Positions 8,058 through 17,498 of a DNA stretch of 64,000 nucleotides are shown here, piece after piece. A model generated the notes under the pieces. It did not search any database. It was not told the DNA's origin and worked only from the letters and a program-made list of their open reading frames with translations. The position numbers and the translations under genes are program-made. Positions within the stretch are counted from its first letter, which is position 1, and the number at the start of each line of letters is the position of its first letter. Source of the DNA: Methanosarcina vacuolata Z-761 (GTDB lineage: Archaea > Halobacteriota > Methanosarcinia > Methanosarcinales > Methanosarcinaceae); contig NZ_CP009520.1 in the NCBI RefSeq assembly GCF_000969905.1, positions 3,844,001-3,908,000 on the forward strand. Direction: 5' to 3'.

Positions 8058-10286
8058 ATGGCATCAGTTGAAACGACTGAAAGGTTGGGATGTAGCCTTG
8101 GCTTTTTCTCAACTTTTGCAATCGGCACCGGCACTATGATTGGAGCCGGCATATTCGTACTTCCGGGAATTGCGTTAGCAGATGCAGGTTCTGGAGCAAT
8201 AATCTCTTTTTTGCTTGGTGGGCTTATTTCAATAGCCACAGCCATCAGCATGTCAGAACTGGCAACCGGAATGCCTCTGGCAGGCGGCAGCTACTACTAT
8301 ATCAGCCGGACGATGGGAGCTGCGCTTGGTGCAGTAATCGGCCTTGGTTCCTGGCTGGCCTTAATCTTCAAAGGCACATTTGCACTCATCGGGCTTGCAG
8401 AATACGCTCAGATCTTCTATCCCTTGCCCATATATGTCGTAGCAGCTGCAACCGGCATGATCTTGTTAGTGATTAACTACCGTGGGGCAAAAAGTAGCGG
8501 TTCACTGCAGAACTTTATTGTGGTCTTTTTGCTGGTAATTCTGGCTATCTTCATAGCCCGAGTATCTTTTATGGTTAATCCAGCTAACTTTTCACCTGCA
8601 ACATCTCATGGTATAACCTCGATAATCACGACAGCAGGAGTTATTTTTATATCCTATCTCGGGCTCGCAGAAGCTGCTGCAGTATCCGAGGAAGTAAAAA
8701 ACCCATCAAAGAACCTGCCCCTGGCATTTATTGCTTCAGCCGTTGTAGTAACCATCTTCTACGTTGGCATAATGGCTGTAGTTGTAGGGTTCCCTAACCT
8801 TCAAGGAGCCGAGAAATCGATTACTCCCCTGGCCGATATTGCAGGTCTGATAGCAGGAGAATCCGGGAGAATAGCAATAGCCCTGGGTGCGCTGCTTGCT
8901 ACACTTTCCACAGCCAACGGCGCTATATTATCGTCTTCCAGGTTTCCTTTTGCAATGAGCAGGGATGCACTTATGCCTGAATGGTTTGTCCTTATCCATC
9001 AAAAATTTGAAACTCCCCATAACGCTATACTTGTAACAGGAATATTAATGGTCTTGCTTTTATTCCTGTTCGACATAGAGGAGCTCGCAAGACTGGGGGG
9101 AGCTTTTAATATTTTGATATTTATCCTGTTAAATATGGCAGTGATAATCCTCAGAAAAAGAAACCTGCCAGGATACGAACCCACTTTTCGCGACCCGTTT
9201 TTCCCCTATACACAAATCTTCGGGATAGTTGGGAGCATAGTACTGCTTCCCCTGCTTGGTGGGTTACCTCTTCTTTTCACCGTAATGATGATTTTTGCTG
9301 GAATTGGCTGGTACTCATTCTATGGAAGGGGTAAAGCTATTCCAGAGTACAACTTATTCGACCTGCTGGAGAATACTGTCGAAAAGAAGGAAATAAAACC
9401 TGTTCCTCTGGTTAAAGTTCTCGTGCCGATCTCCAACCCGAAACATGAAAGTGCTCTTTTGAAACTGGCAGATTTTATGGGAAGCGAGATAATTTGTCTC
9501 CATGTTATCGAGGTTCCGGATCAAACAAACTTAAAATTAGCTCAGGAAGCCTACCATGAGAAAAAAATAGCAATGGACTGCCATTTCAAAGAAGAATTCG
9601 AGAGTTATCCTACAATTCTCGGGCATAAAAGAGAATACATTGCTGCGTTTGACCACAGCATATCAAACTCAATTCTGGAGCAGGCTGAAATTGAGCACGC
9701 AGATATGATTATTATGGGATGGCACGAGCCAAAGAGATTCGAGTACTCACATGGGGTTACAAACCAGGTTCTTCTGTCCTCAAAAAGACCAATCGCGTTA
9801 TTAAAGGGGCATCTGCCTGACAGCATCAACAAAATCCTAGTAGGGTATAATGGTAAAGAAAACTCGGTCTATGGCCTCTATCTCGCAGAAAAACTGGCTG
9901 TAAACACAGGCGCTGGAATAGAAGTTATCAGTATCATTAGCCCGGATGAAGTTCAGGAAAACAGGCAGAAAATTACTGATGAACTCGAGAGCCTCGTTGA
10001 GAAAATAACTTCCATACCTGTTAATTATAAAATACTGGAGAAATATTCCATAGAAGATGCTCTACTGGAGGCCTCAAACAACAACGACCTGATAATCATT
10101 GGCGACTCAAGTGAAAGATTTAAGATTTCTTTACTTGGGAATCTATCACAGAGGATTGCCAGACATTCTAAGAAACCTATAGTGATAGTCAAGAAATCAA
10201 AACCGATCTCAAAAGAAAGTTTTAATTATCTGGTTAAAAAGCACGCCCATAGAATATATGCAAGTCTCAGGGAAAAAAGGTCGTAA
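8058..10286 (+). CDS. APC-superfamily amino-acid permease fused to two UspA domains
   Basis: A 742-residue membrane transporter. Residues about 8-430 form the APC permease core with around twelve hydrophobic segments; GTMIGAGIFVLPG near residue 26 is the substrate-binding unwound part of helix 1. Residues about 450-590 and 600-725 are two universal-stress-protein domains (VKVLVPISNPKHESALL start, IIIGDSSERFKISLLG near the end), cytoplasmic and likely nucleotide-sensing. The layout is common in archaeal amino-acid permeases. GGAG lies 8 bases before the ATG, which supports this start. No partner gene is adjacent. The substrate is not predictable; a cationic or neutral amino acid is the usual case. 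Confidence 0.9.
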   Translation: MASVETTERLGCSLGFFSTFAIGTGTMIGAGIFVLPGIALADAGSGAIISFLLGGLISIATAISMSELATGMPLAGGSYYYISRTMGAALGAVIGLGSWLALIFKGTFALIGLAEYAQIFYPLPIYVVAAATGMILLVINYRGAKSSGSLQNFIVVFLLVILAIFIARVSFMVNPANFSPATSHGITSIITTAGVIFISYLGLAEAAAVSEEVKNPSKNLPLAFIASAVVVTIFYVGIMAVVVGFPNLQGAEKSITPLADIAGLIAGESGRIAIALGALLATLSTANGAILSSSRFPFAMSRDALMPEWFVLIHQKFETPHNAILVTGILMVLLLFLFDIEELARLGGAFNILIFILLNMAVIILRKRNLPGYEPTFRDPFFPYTQIFGIVGSIVLLPLLGGLPLLFTVMMIFAGIGWYSFYGRGKAIPEYNLFDLLENTVEKKEIKPVPLVKVLVPISNPKHESALLKLADFMGSEIICLHVIEVPDQTNLKLAQEAYHEKKIAMDCHFKEEFESYPTILGHKREYIAAFDHSISNSILEQAEIEHADMIIMGWHEPKRFEYSHGVTNQVLLSSKRPIALLKGHLPDSINKILVGYNGKENSVYGLYLAEKLAVNTGAGIEVISIISPDEVQENRQKITDELESLVEKITSIPVNYKILEKYSIEDALLEASNNNDLIIIGDSSERFKISLLGNLSQRIARHSKKPIVIVKKSKPISKESFNYLVKKHAHRIYASLREKRS

Positions 10287-10409
10287 TAAACTCAGATAAA
10301 TCAAACAAGCAGTTTTGAGTTAAATGAATTCCGTTCATATCGTCGCATAAGGTGAAATAAACCGACGAAATTGTTTTGATAACAAAATAGAAGTTTCAGT
10401 TGAAATAAG

Positions 10410-10428
10410 AGTCTTTTGAGACTTTTTA
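10410..10428 (+). terminator. Stem-loop plus T-run after the permease gene
   Basis: AGTCT-TTTG-AGACT followed by TTTTTATTATTTT, about 125 bp after the permease stop. The stem is only 5 bp, so it is a weak intrinsic-type terminator candidate. Confidence 0.35.
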
Positions 10429-10541
10429 TTATTTTCTGGTTTTTTGAAAGATGGCAGTCAACTGTCATCGGAATCAATGTTAAATTTTGAAGGTTCCAGA
10501 AGATATTAAAAAGTCTCTTGTTTTTCAATTCAGGTTTTTAT

Positions 10542-12335
10542 TCATTCTTGAGAGTATATTCCTGGTCTTGTATTTGTTGTCACTTTTATGAAATTTGTCT
10601 TCGTTATAGTACTGCTGCCTGCAGCATTGCTTACAGTAAGTGTAATCTTATAGTTTCCTTCCTGTAAATACTGATGCTTTGGATTCCTTTCTCTTGAAGT
10701 TGCTCCATCTCCAAAACTCCATTTCCATTTAGTGGGGTTTCCTGAACTCTTGTCAGTAAAGGCAACTGTTAATGGTGCTTTTCCTGAGGTGGGAGATGCA
10801 GAGAGTGAAGCCGCAGGTTTTGAGAATACTATTATGTAATTTTTCTTTGTTACCGTGCTACTGCCGGCGGCATTTGCTGCTGTTAAAGCCACCGTATAAT
10901 TACCTGCTTTGGAATACTTATGGATTGGATTCTGTTTGGTTGAAGTTGCTCCGTCTCCAAAAGTCCATTTCCATTTAGTAGGTTTTCCTTTGCTGGTGTC
11001 AGTAAAGGCGACATTTATTGGTGCTTTTCCTGAGGTAGGTTTCGCAGAAAAGCTTGCTACAGGAAGGGTACTTATCCAAGTATTTGTTACCTCGTTAGAA
11101 GTTATTTTACTTTCTTGGCTGTTTATAAAGCTTGCTACAATAGTATCAGTACCTGCAGTCTTTCCAGTGTATGAAAATGTTGCTGTACCGTTTGCATCTG
11201 TTGTTGCTGTACTGCTTTTCCCTTTATTTGGGCCGTCAGTTATCTCAAATGTCACGGTCGTCCCTATAACAGGATTTCCAGAGTTGTCCTGGACTGTTGC
11301 GGTAAGTTTGTGCGTAGCTCCCACGTAGGTAGTAGCACTCAATGGTGAGAGAACAATTCCTTCTCCAACTACTGCTCCGGTAGACTTAAAATCAAAATAT
11401 CCAAAGAAAATATTATCATCCGTAGAGGGGTTTTGTGTATAAACAGAGATTTGTGTATCACCTTGAGAGACAAATGGGAGGAGGTTGTACAGTTCATCAT
11501 CTGAGCGTGGGTCTGTAGGTGTTGCATTAGGATCGGAGGGGTTATTATTACTGTCACCTATACCCCCTACCGTCAGAAGTGCACCATTTCCATGGTCTCC
11601 GTCATCTTCCCCACCAGCAGAGGTTGTCAGACGCTTATTATTAACATCAATTAAGCTGTACTGATCCCCTCCATATTCCTGGTAACCATATGAAATTCCA
11701 AGACCCATGTCAATAGCCAGTTTTGGATCGGTTAAATCGATAGGTTGAGACGTTTTAATGTTGAATGTGTCACCTTCAGTAGCTTGAGCTCCAAAGAGTA
11801 ATACTATCGTGTTGTCGGTTTTCTGGTTAGGGTCATCAAAAATCACTGCTAGAATTTCTCCATCATCGTCATATGTTTTCGTCTCTGTTATGTCTAGATT
11901 AACTAGCCCTGCCGGAGCCGAGTCAACAATTGGTTTTACGATAGATGTTACGTCTGCCCAATAGCTATACGAACTAATAGCACTGGGAGTCTTATCTGTC
12001 CAGCTAACATCCTGATTGTTGATTTTGACATCTCCATCGACAAGAGTATCACCACCAAAACCAGTAGAAGCAGCTATTAAATATGCTTCTTTTACTGTTG
12101 CACCTTGCGGTTTTTGTACTTGAATGGTCCCGGTATCAGAGAATGTACCGAGTCCATCTACAGATAAGCTAATTTTACCTGTTTCTGTTACAGTTGGAGT
12201 AATTGCCCCTGTTATTGTTACTTGTTTGTTGAGACCTTGGGCAGTCCCAGGATCTGCGCTTACTGTATCACTTATCAATAGTATTAGAAAGAGTACTCCG
12301 ATAAATGTTAATATTTTTGTATTTATCTTTTTCAT
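10542..12335 (-). CDS. Secreted DUF3344 protein with Ig-like and two PKD domains
   Basis: A 597-residue extracellular protein. An N-terminal signal peptide (MKKINTKILTFIGVLFLILL, cleavage near SADPG) is followed by a DUF3344-type beta domain (about 60-330; GTFSDTGTIQVQKPQGATV, FFGYFDF), an invasin/Big-type Ig domain (about 335-430; LSPLSATTYVGATHKLTATV) and two PKD domains (about 440-525 and 525-590), each with W-x-FGDGATS. No membrane anchor or sorting tail is visible, so it may be released or held by other surface proteins. Such proteins are common on Methanosarcina cells and are thought to serve adhesion or envelope structure. A second secreted protein gene lies upstream on the same strand. 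Confidence 0.85.
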   Translation of the reverse strand: MKKINTKILTFIGVLFLILLISDTVSADPGTAQGLNKQVTITGAITPTVTETGKISLSVDGLGTFSDTGTIQVQKPQGATVKEAYLIAASTGFGGDTLVDGDVKINNQDVSWTDKTPSAISSYSYWADVTSIVKPIVDSAPAGLVNLDITETKTYDDDGEILAVIFDDPNQKTDNTIVLLFGAQATEGDTFNIKTSQPIDLTDPKLAIDMGLGISYGYQEYGGDQYSLIDVNNKRLTTSAGGEDDGDHGNGALLTVGGIGDSNNNPSDPNATPTDPRSDDELYNLLPFVSQGDTQISVYTQNPSTDDNIFFGYFDFKSTGAVVGEGIVLSPLSATTYVGATHKLTATVQDNSGNPVIGTTVTFEITDGPNKGKSSTATTDANGTATFSYTGKTAGTDTIVASFINSQESKITSNEVTNTWISTLPVASFSAKPTSGKAPINVAFTDTSKGKPTKWKWTFGDGATSTKQNPIHKYSKAGNYTVALTAANAAGSSTVTKKNYIIVFSKPAASLSASPTSGKAPLTVAFTDKSSGNPTKWKWSFGDGATSRERNPKHQYLQEGNYKITLTVSNAAGSSTITKTNFIKVTTNTRPGIYSQE

Positions 12336-12639
12336 AAATTATCCCCTATTGAAATTTATGATTTTACAGAAAAATTGACACACTACCGTTAAATCCACAT
12401 TCTGCAGTATTTTTTGAGAATCAATACTATTATGATAACATTTTTGGAACAGATCCAAGTAATTTGGACATTTTATAAAATTTGGTGAAAATTGAATGAT
12501 ATTGTTTTTGGTCTCGAATACGCCGCATATTTACTTTATCTCCCGCTAAAAGTCTAAAAAAATGCACGTTAAATTAAAAACAGATAGCACGGAGATCTAT
12601 GAAATACGAGATTTTACTGCGGAAGGTGGATGTATGGGA

Positions 12640-13044
12640 TTATTTAGTATTTACTACTAATCCGACAATCTTGTTTCCACAGTACCAGACCTTAACCTGG
12701 AAGATGTCAGGGTTAGCAAATGCCTGTTGTACAGAGGTTTCAATATTTACGGATGGACTGGGTAAATATCTCCAATCATTACCTGCATAGAGCCACAAAG
12801 CTCTGGTGTTGGAGGAAGGATAAGCCTTCAGTTCAAGCCAGTACTTGGTTGCTATGTTGCTGGTCACAGCTGCGGTATCGACTGGGGAGTCTGATACTGA
12901 GACTGGGACTGAGGTTGGGGCTGTTTTCATACTGCTGGTTATCGGAACTATTCCCTGATTATCAGCAGCACTCAAAACCGATGGAATCGCTGCCAGGATT
13001 AAACACGCCATTAAACCTGCTATTATAAGCCGATTTTTTAACAT
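12640..13044 (-). CDS. Small secreted protein, function unknown
   Basis: A 134-residue frame with a clear signal peptide (MLKNRLIIAGLMACLILAAI, cleavage near LSAAD). After a Thr/Ser/Pro/Val-rich linker (about 35-60) comes a short folded-looking domain (KYWLELKAYPSSNTRALWLYAG ending KVWYCGNKIVGLVVNTK). GAGGTG lies shortly upstream of the ATG at 13044. It has the same strand as the DUF3344 gene, with 300 bp between. The pattern fits a surface or extracellular protein; I recognise no family. Confidence 0.7.
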   Translation of the reverse strand: MLKNRLIIAGLMACLILAAIPSVLSAADNQGIVPITSSMKTAPTSVPVSVSDSPVDTAAVTSNIATKYWLELKAYPSSNTRALWLYAGNDWRYLPSPSVNIETSVQQAFANPDIFQVKVWYCGNKIVGLVVNTK

Positions 13045-14191
13045 ATATTCACCTCATTTCGTTCCCTACTATTGTATTTTTCATACTCACCATGTTTTGT
13101 AATTTTAAGCTCTTTCTTGAGAATCTTCAGATACTAAGAAAGAAATTTATAAAGATGACCCTCGAAAAAGAGGTCAACTATTTTGCAACATGTGGTAAAC
13201 ACCTATATCGCGTCCTTCTATATGATACTTTTGGCGAACTCTATATTTATGCAATTAAGTGTCAAAATCAAGTATTGTAGCTTCAGTTTATAACTCCATA
13301 TTTAACAGTCATTTTAGACTTGTGACCATAGGATTATCCTTGCTGATGTGCCTTTATTAAGCCTGCATGAGTGCGTTCTACAATCAATTTTCTTACTATT
13401 TGTGCCAAACTTGAAAGTCGATAATGATTAAGATACGGCTTTGCTAAAACATATTTCCTATATTATATGTCAATTTATCAATTTTCAAGATCACTCTAAT
13501 TTTAAATAACGGCAAGTTTTCATTAATGAAAAATAACAACGCCTAATTATTAGATGAAATTATATATTAAAATTCAAATAACTTATAAAATTGGATAATT
13601 TGTAACATTAAATTGAAATCTGGGTAGTAATTTTTCCGAAATTCAGGTACATGTTGACCTTAAAAATAGTACTTTACCTATAAGATCTAAGTGCTTAAAA
13701 CATAAAATTAAGTACAGTAAAAACTACGGTTTAAATATACGTCTTAACCATTTAACAGATATACTTGCCCCAAAACCAATTCTACCCTCACTCTATAAGA
13801 TTTTCAAGACAATATTTCAGAATCATAAACTACATTGCTTATTTATGGTAGGCTTGACTAATGCTGTCGTTTTTCGGTTAAATTCATAAGTTAGGTCTCA
13901 CTTGCGAGATCAAGTTTAATTTTAAAACACGTTTTAGGCTCACTAAAACTGAGTTTTGAATCTGCAAAATTGGAAGTTTTTAAAAGGGAAAATGCTTTCT
14001 GCCTTTCGATTCCACCTCAATAGTTTGGATTTTTAGTTAGAAAGTCGAGCTATATATAGAAGGTCAATATAAGAGTAATATAACATTATAAGCAAAAGCT
14101 TATAAAAATAATTAAATTTGATAATTAATAGCTTTTGTTTTTTTAAGTGCACAGTCCAAATGGGCAATGCACATTTGATAGGGGGAGCACT
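13045..14191. other. Long AT-rich intergenic stretch
   Basis: About 1.1 kb with no supportable gene. A 62-codon plus frame at 13092-13280 has no ribosome binding site and no family features. No strong hairpin pair, array or transposase remnant was seen. Confidence 0.5.
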
Positions 14192-14452
14192 ATGTCAGTT
14201 AAAATCGAATGGCAAATTTTTAAAGCCGAAACCCAGAGCGATGGTACGTGGAGCTCGAACAGTCCTGCCCTTGCAGAGCTGCTCAACGCCATAGCAAGCC
14301 CGGACAAAATAAAGGAACCTGCTCTGGATATTGAAGATGCTATGGCTCATCTGGCTATCAAAGGATTGCCATATTTTAAAATAACTGAAATAAATTCAGG
14401 GAATAACAGAGAGAATAACAGCATCAATAAGTCCTCAATGGCCATATGCTAG
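14192..14452 (+). CDS. Small hypothetical protein (86 aa)
   Basis: The frame MSVKIEWQIFKAETQSDGTW...SPALAELLNAI continues to an Asn/Ser-rich tail. The start is the ATG at 14192, because GGGGGAG lies 5 bases upstream; an upstream GTG at 14147 in the same frame has no such site. Mixed alpha/beta composition, no signal peptide, no membrane segment. The N-terminal half looks structured, the last 20 residues (NSGNNRENNSINKSS) disordered. No neighbours within 1 kb. I do not recognise the family. Confidence 0.6.
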   Translation: MSVKIEWQIFKAETQSDGTWSSNSPALAELLNAIASPDKIKEPALDIEDAMAHLAIKGLPYFKITEINSGNNRENNSINKSSMAIC

Positions 14453-14600
14453 CATGAACTTGCAGGTAAAAACCAGTAAAAACAAGTAAATTGTATCCGG
14501 TCAAAACACAATCTGAAAGAAATGTATTATTTTCATTGCATTTTATAAATCTTTAGTATGGGAAAAAATAGAACATTATAATCTTTATATTAAATATAAT

Positions 14601-14637
14601 ATTTTTATTTTATTTTATTTTATTTTATTTTATTTTA
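14601..14637. repeat. TTTTA microsatellite
   Basis: About seven TTTTA pentamers in a row. Low-complexity, non-coding. Confidence 0.9.
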
Positions 14638-14792
14638 GTTAATTGTACAATATCTGTTGTACATATTCTGGTTTTTTCGTAATTCTATGTCTATGCTGTT
14701 TGAGTGAAAGACACATGAGAGACAAGTGAGCTACAGTCAGGTTTTATACAAAATCCTTTTAAAATAATTTCCTATATTTAAATGGGGGATAA

Positions 14793-15008
14793 ACACCGTA
14801 TAAAACTAATTCTGAACTACCGAAAACGAGTGGGGAAAAACTGCCGGAGCACGGACAGGATATTTCTAGGAAACGTTCAACAGCGCCTGGAAAGGATAAA
14901 AGACCTTCCGAAAGATGGGTAGGTAATAAAATAGAAGAGACTGACCACAAGGTTGCCTTGAACGCGGTGAGGAAATATATGAAAAGAATTCTAAAAGAAA
15001 CTGGATAA
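14793..15008 (+). pseudogene. Decayed ChaB-like gene
   Basis: An open frame of 71 codons lacks a start codon: the position of the expected ATG is ACA. It begins TPYKTNSELPKTSGEKLPEH, matching the MPYxxNxELPExVxxxLPxHAQDIY start of ChaB-family proteins, and ends IEETDHKVALNAVRKYMK, matching the REETAHxVAWxAVKxKY end. The middle (about 14868-14935) is out of frame: the alternative frame reads GNVQQRLERIKDLPKDG, like the family's FNSAWEQYKDPEERRG. Two compensating frameshifts plus start loss make this a pseudogene. Family recognition is from memory. Confidence 0.6.
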
Positions 15009-15553
15009 AAAACATATTTTTGATTTTTGAGACTCTGCCGGTTTATTTTTTAAATTTCTTAAAGTTTTTGGGATTTATCAGCAAGACGACTAGTGCATCG
15101 ATTCCAAAGTATGTCAGAAATGAATTTTTTGAAAACCACTGAAAGCACGGAAGACACGGAAATCAGTAGTAAAGGCGTGTTTCTTCCGTGCTTTCCGTGT
15201 TTTCCGTGGTTGTAATATCCAGATCGAATAACTATGCGACAGGCTATGTTTTCCGTGTTACAGAATTCCATGTGACTTGAAAATAATATTTGCGTTATAA
15301 ACTGTATTTATTTTCTTATTATATATATTTGAGAATCGATATACTAGCTTGAAGATAGCTGTGATGCTCTCCGTGAAAAGGGTAGCAGGAGCTTTCCTAC
15401 CCGCAAGATAACCAGTTTGGAGATAACTGTAGTGATACTTAATTGTTAAAGGCCTGAAAAGTGAGGCAACATTTTTGGGATAGAGAAAAATCAGAGCAAC
15501 TTTACACTTTAAATATTTAGACAATGTAGTTATTATAGGGGGAGGGTGTAAAA
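15009..15553. other. Intergenic stretch with one large imperfect hairpin
   Basis: Apart from the 15134-15211 inverted repeat I see no supported gene. Antisense frames at 15059-15524 lack start signals and family features. Confidence 0.4.
15134..15211. repeat. Imperfect inverted repeat built of CACGGAAA words
   Basis: The left arm AACCACTGAAAGCACGGAAG runs on to 15162; the right arm at 15181-15211 is the near-complement (TTCTTCCGTGCTTTCCGTGT, then TTTCCGTGGTT). About 30 bp of each arm pair, with an 18-bp loop. It could fold into a long hairpin RNA or be a small mobile repeat. Confidence 0.7.
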
Positions 15554-15694
15554 ATGAATATACTATCCTTTGTAATAAACACTAAATGCAAATACTGTAC
15601 TTCATGTCCACATTTCCAGAAAGGAGGCAAATATTGCGAAGGATTGGACTACTGTAAATGCGGGATATTTTTGAAAAGGAAAAGAGAAAGATAA
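15554..15694 (+). CDS. 46-residue Cys-rich miniprotein, possible metal-binding knuckle
   Basis: ATG at 15554, preceded by GGGGGAGGG 6-7 bases upstream, among the strongest ribosome binding sites in the window. The product has six cysteines: C12-x2-C15-x2-C18, then C28, C34-x-C36, with a basic tail (FLKRKRER). This spacing suits a zinc or iron-sulfur knuckle. No neighbour suggests a role; the nearest gene is the IS1634-type element about 190 bp away. I cannot assign a family. The combination of a strong site and patterned cysteines is the evidence for a real small gene. Confidence 0.6.
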   Translation: MNILSFVINTKCKYCTSCPHFQKGGKYCEGLDYCKCGIFLKRKRER

Positions 15695-16300
15695 ACTTTT
15701 TCGGTTTTCGCTGTTGAAGTACTTGTTATTAGTCCTTATGCTAGAGTCTCAAACATTTTAAGTTTAAAGAGCTTGAGCGCATAAGTTCGGACTTATAAGC
15801 TATTTACAAATTATAATTTAGAAGTTTATACTTCAAGGCTTTTTCAAAAAATTAAATAGCTTACAACCTGACTTCCGCTTTTTTAAGCGCATAAATTCAA
15901 TTTTTCCATAATTTCTTTTTGCTTTCTTGTGAGTTCTGTAACTATTACCTCTCCATTTTGCAGTTCTACTTTTCTGATCTTCTCAAGCTCTAAAAGTAAA
16001 CTCTCTACTGTATAATCCTCAATAATTTTTGTTTCCTTCATCATACTCAGTAGCTTCATTCTAATAATTAGTCCGATAAAGCAGACAAAAATGAATCCCT
16101 TTGTTGTTGAATCTTTGTTTGTGTTTAGTGGAAGCGACTGAATATCATTTTTCATTACTTTGAATCCTTTCTCAACAATATCTCTTTCTCTGTAGTAAGT
16201 GAGACATTCTACCCAATCACGTTCTCCATAATAAAAAAGGAAAAACTTCCCCATTCTGTTCATTCTCTGCGATACTGCATTTTTCTTGATATTGATTTTG

Positions 16301-17498
16301 GGTCGTGTCCCTAAATCATTGACTTAGTTTTATATAATCTTGAATCTATTATTATTTGGGGGCATCTTAATTACTTCTGAAATAGATTTTTCACAATTTT
16401 TTTGCTGGAACAAAGACTGCACTGATTATGGAATTAAAAATCAAGGGAATATAGTTCTTAAAGAAAGATATGGTAAAAATAACCATTTGCTTCTTAAATG
16501 TAAAACTTGTAAAAAATGTTTTAGTGAAACTAGAGGTACAATATTTTTCGAACTCAACACTTCTGATGAAGAAGTTCTAAGGACAATAGCTATGATTCCT
16601 GAAAAAGGAAGTATCCGTGGAGTTGCAAGAGCTACTGGACATAGTAAAGATACAATTTGCAGATGGCTTGAGATTGCAGGAAGGCATGCAGAAGAAGTTA
16701 CAACTTATTTCCTCAAAAATCTTAATCTTACGAGAGTAGAGGTTGATGAGATCTGGTCATATATAAAAAAAGCAAAAAAATGTTACTGAAGAAGATTCTG
16801 AAGAGTATGGTGACGTATATTCACTTACAGCAATCAAAAGTGACACAAGATTGCTTCTTTCTCATCATGAAGGAAAACGTAGTACAGAGGATGCTATAGA
16901 GTTATTTAAAGAAGTTGAGAATATGCGTTCCCCATCTTCTCCTATCCCTGTATTTACCTCAGATGATTGGGATGCCTTTGAAGAAGCACTTATAAACGTT
17001 TATGGTAAAATCGAGTTGCCACAGTACAAAGGCATCGGAAGAAAACCGCTACCTAAAATAGTTCCACTTGACGATTTAAAATATGTCAAAGTATTGAAAA
17101 AAAAGGTAAAAAATTATATAGTTGAAACAGTTCAACGTATCATCTTTGGAGATCCTGAAGAGATATTCGAAATGCTTGGAGCTGATTCGGATGGTTATAT
17201 TGGAACTTCTTATGTAGAAAGGATAAACCTTACGATAAGGACATCTCTTGCAAGATTTATAAGAAAAGGAATGAATTTCAGTAAAACCAAAAGGATGCAT
17301 CAGAAAGCATTTGACTTATTCCAAGCATGGTATAACTTTGTAAAACCTCATAAGTCTCTAAGGTTAAAAATAGATTCTGGAAATAGAAAATGGTTTCAAA
17401 GGACTCCAGCTATGGCAGAAGGAATAACTGATCACATATGGAGTTTAAAGGAACTATTAACATTTAGAGTTCCTGTTCAATAATTTGAGGACACGACC
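16301..17498 (+). mobile_element. IS1-family-like insertion sequence with 8-bp target duplication
   Basis: Ends are GGTCGTGTCCCTAAAT at 16301 and its near-inverse ATTTGAGGACACGACC ending at 17498. The 8-bp TGATTTTG occurs directly on both sides (16293-16300 and 17499-17506) and is present once in the restored IS1634 transposase. The length of 1198 bp is larger than classical bacterial IS1 but in line with archaeal members. Confidence 0.9.
16340..17483 (+). pseudogene. IS1-type transposase in two frames joined at an A7 run
   Basis: The first frame carries a zinc-ribbon-like N-terminus (CWNKDC...LKCKTCKKCF), an HTH (VARATGHSKDTICRWLEIAG) and the start of the catalytic core (VEVDEIWSYIKK), and ends at TGA 16787. 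The second frame, +1 relative to it, continues NVTEEDSEEYGDVYSLTAIK and includes DDWDAFEEAL and YVERINLTIRTSLARF..K, to a stop at 17483. The switch lies at AAAAAAA (16774-16780), with a second A7 at 16765-16771. One A fewer would restore a single gene, so this is either a homopolymer indel or expression by slippage. The start codon is uncertain (TTG at 16340). Confidence 0.75.

Noticed and set aside
13092-13280. 62-residue plus frame in the 13-14 kb gap
   Set aside because: Starts without a ribosome binding site and has no conserved-looking features.
16340-17483. Classical IS1-type programmed -1 frameshift
   Set aside because: The A7 heptamer is in the right phase, but the downstream frame is +1 relative to the first, not -1.
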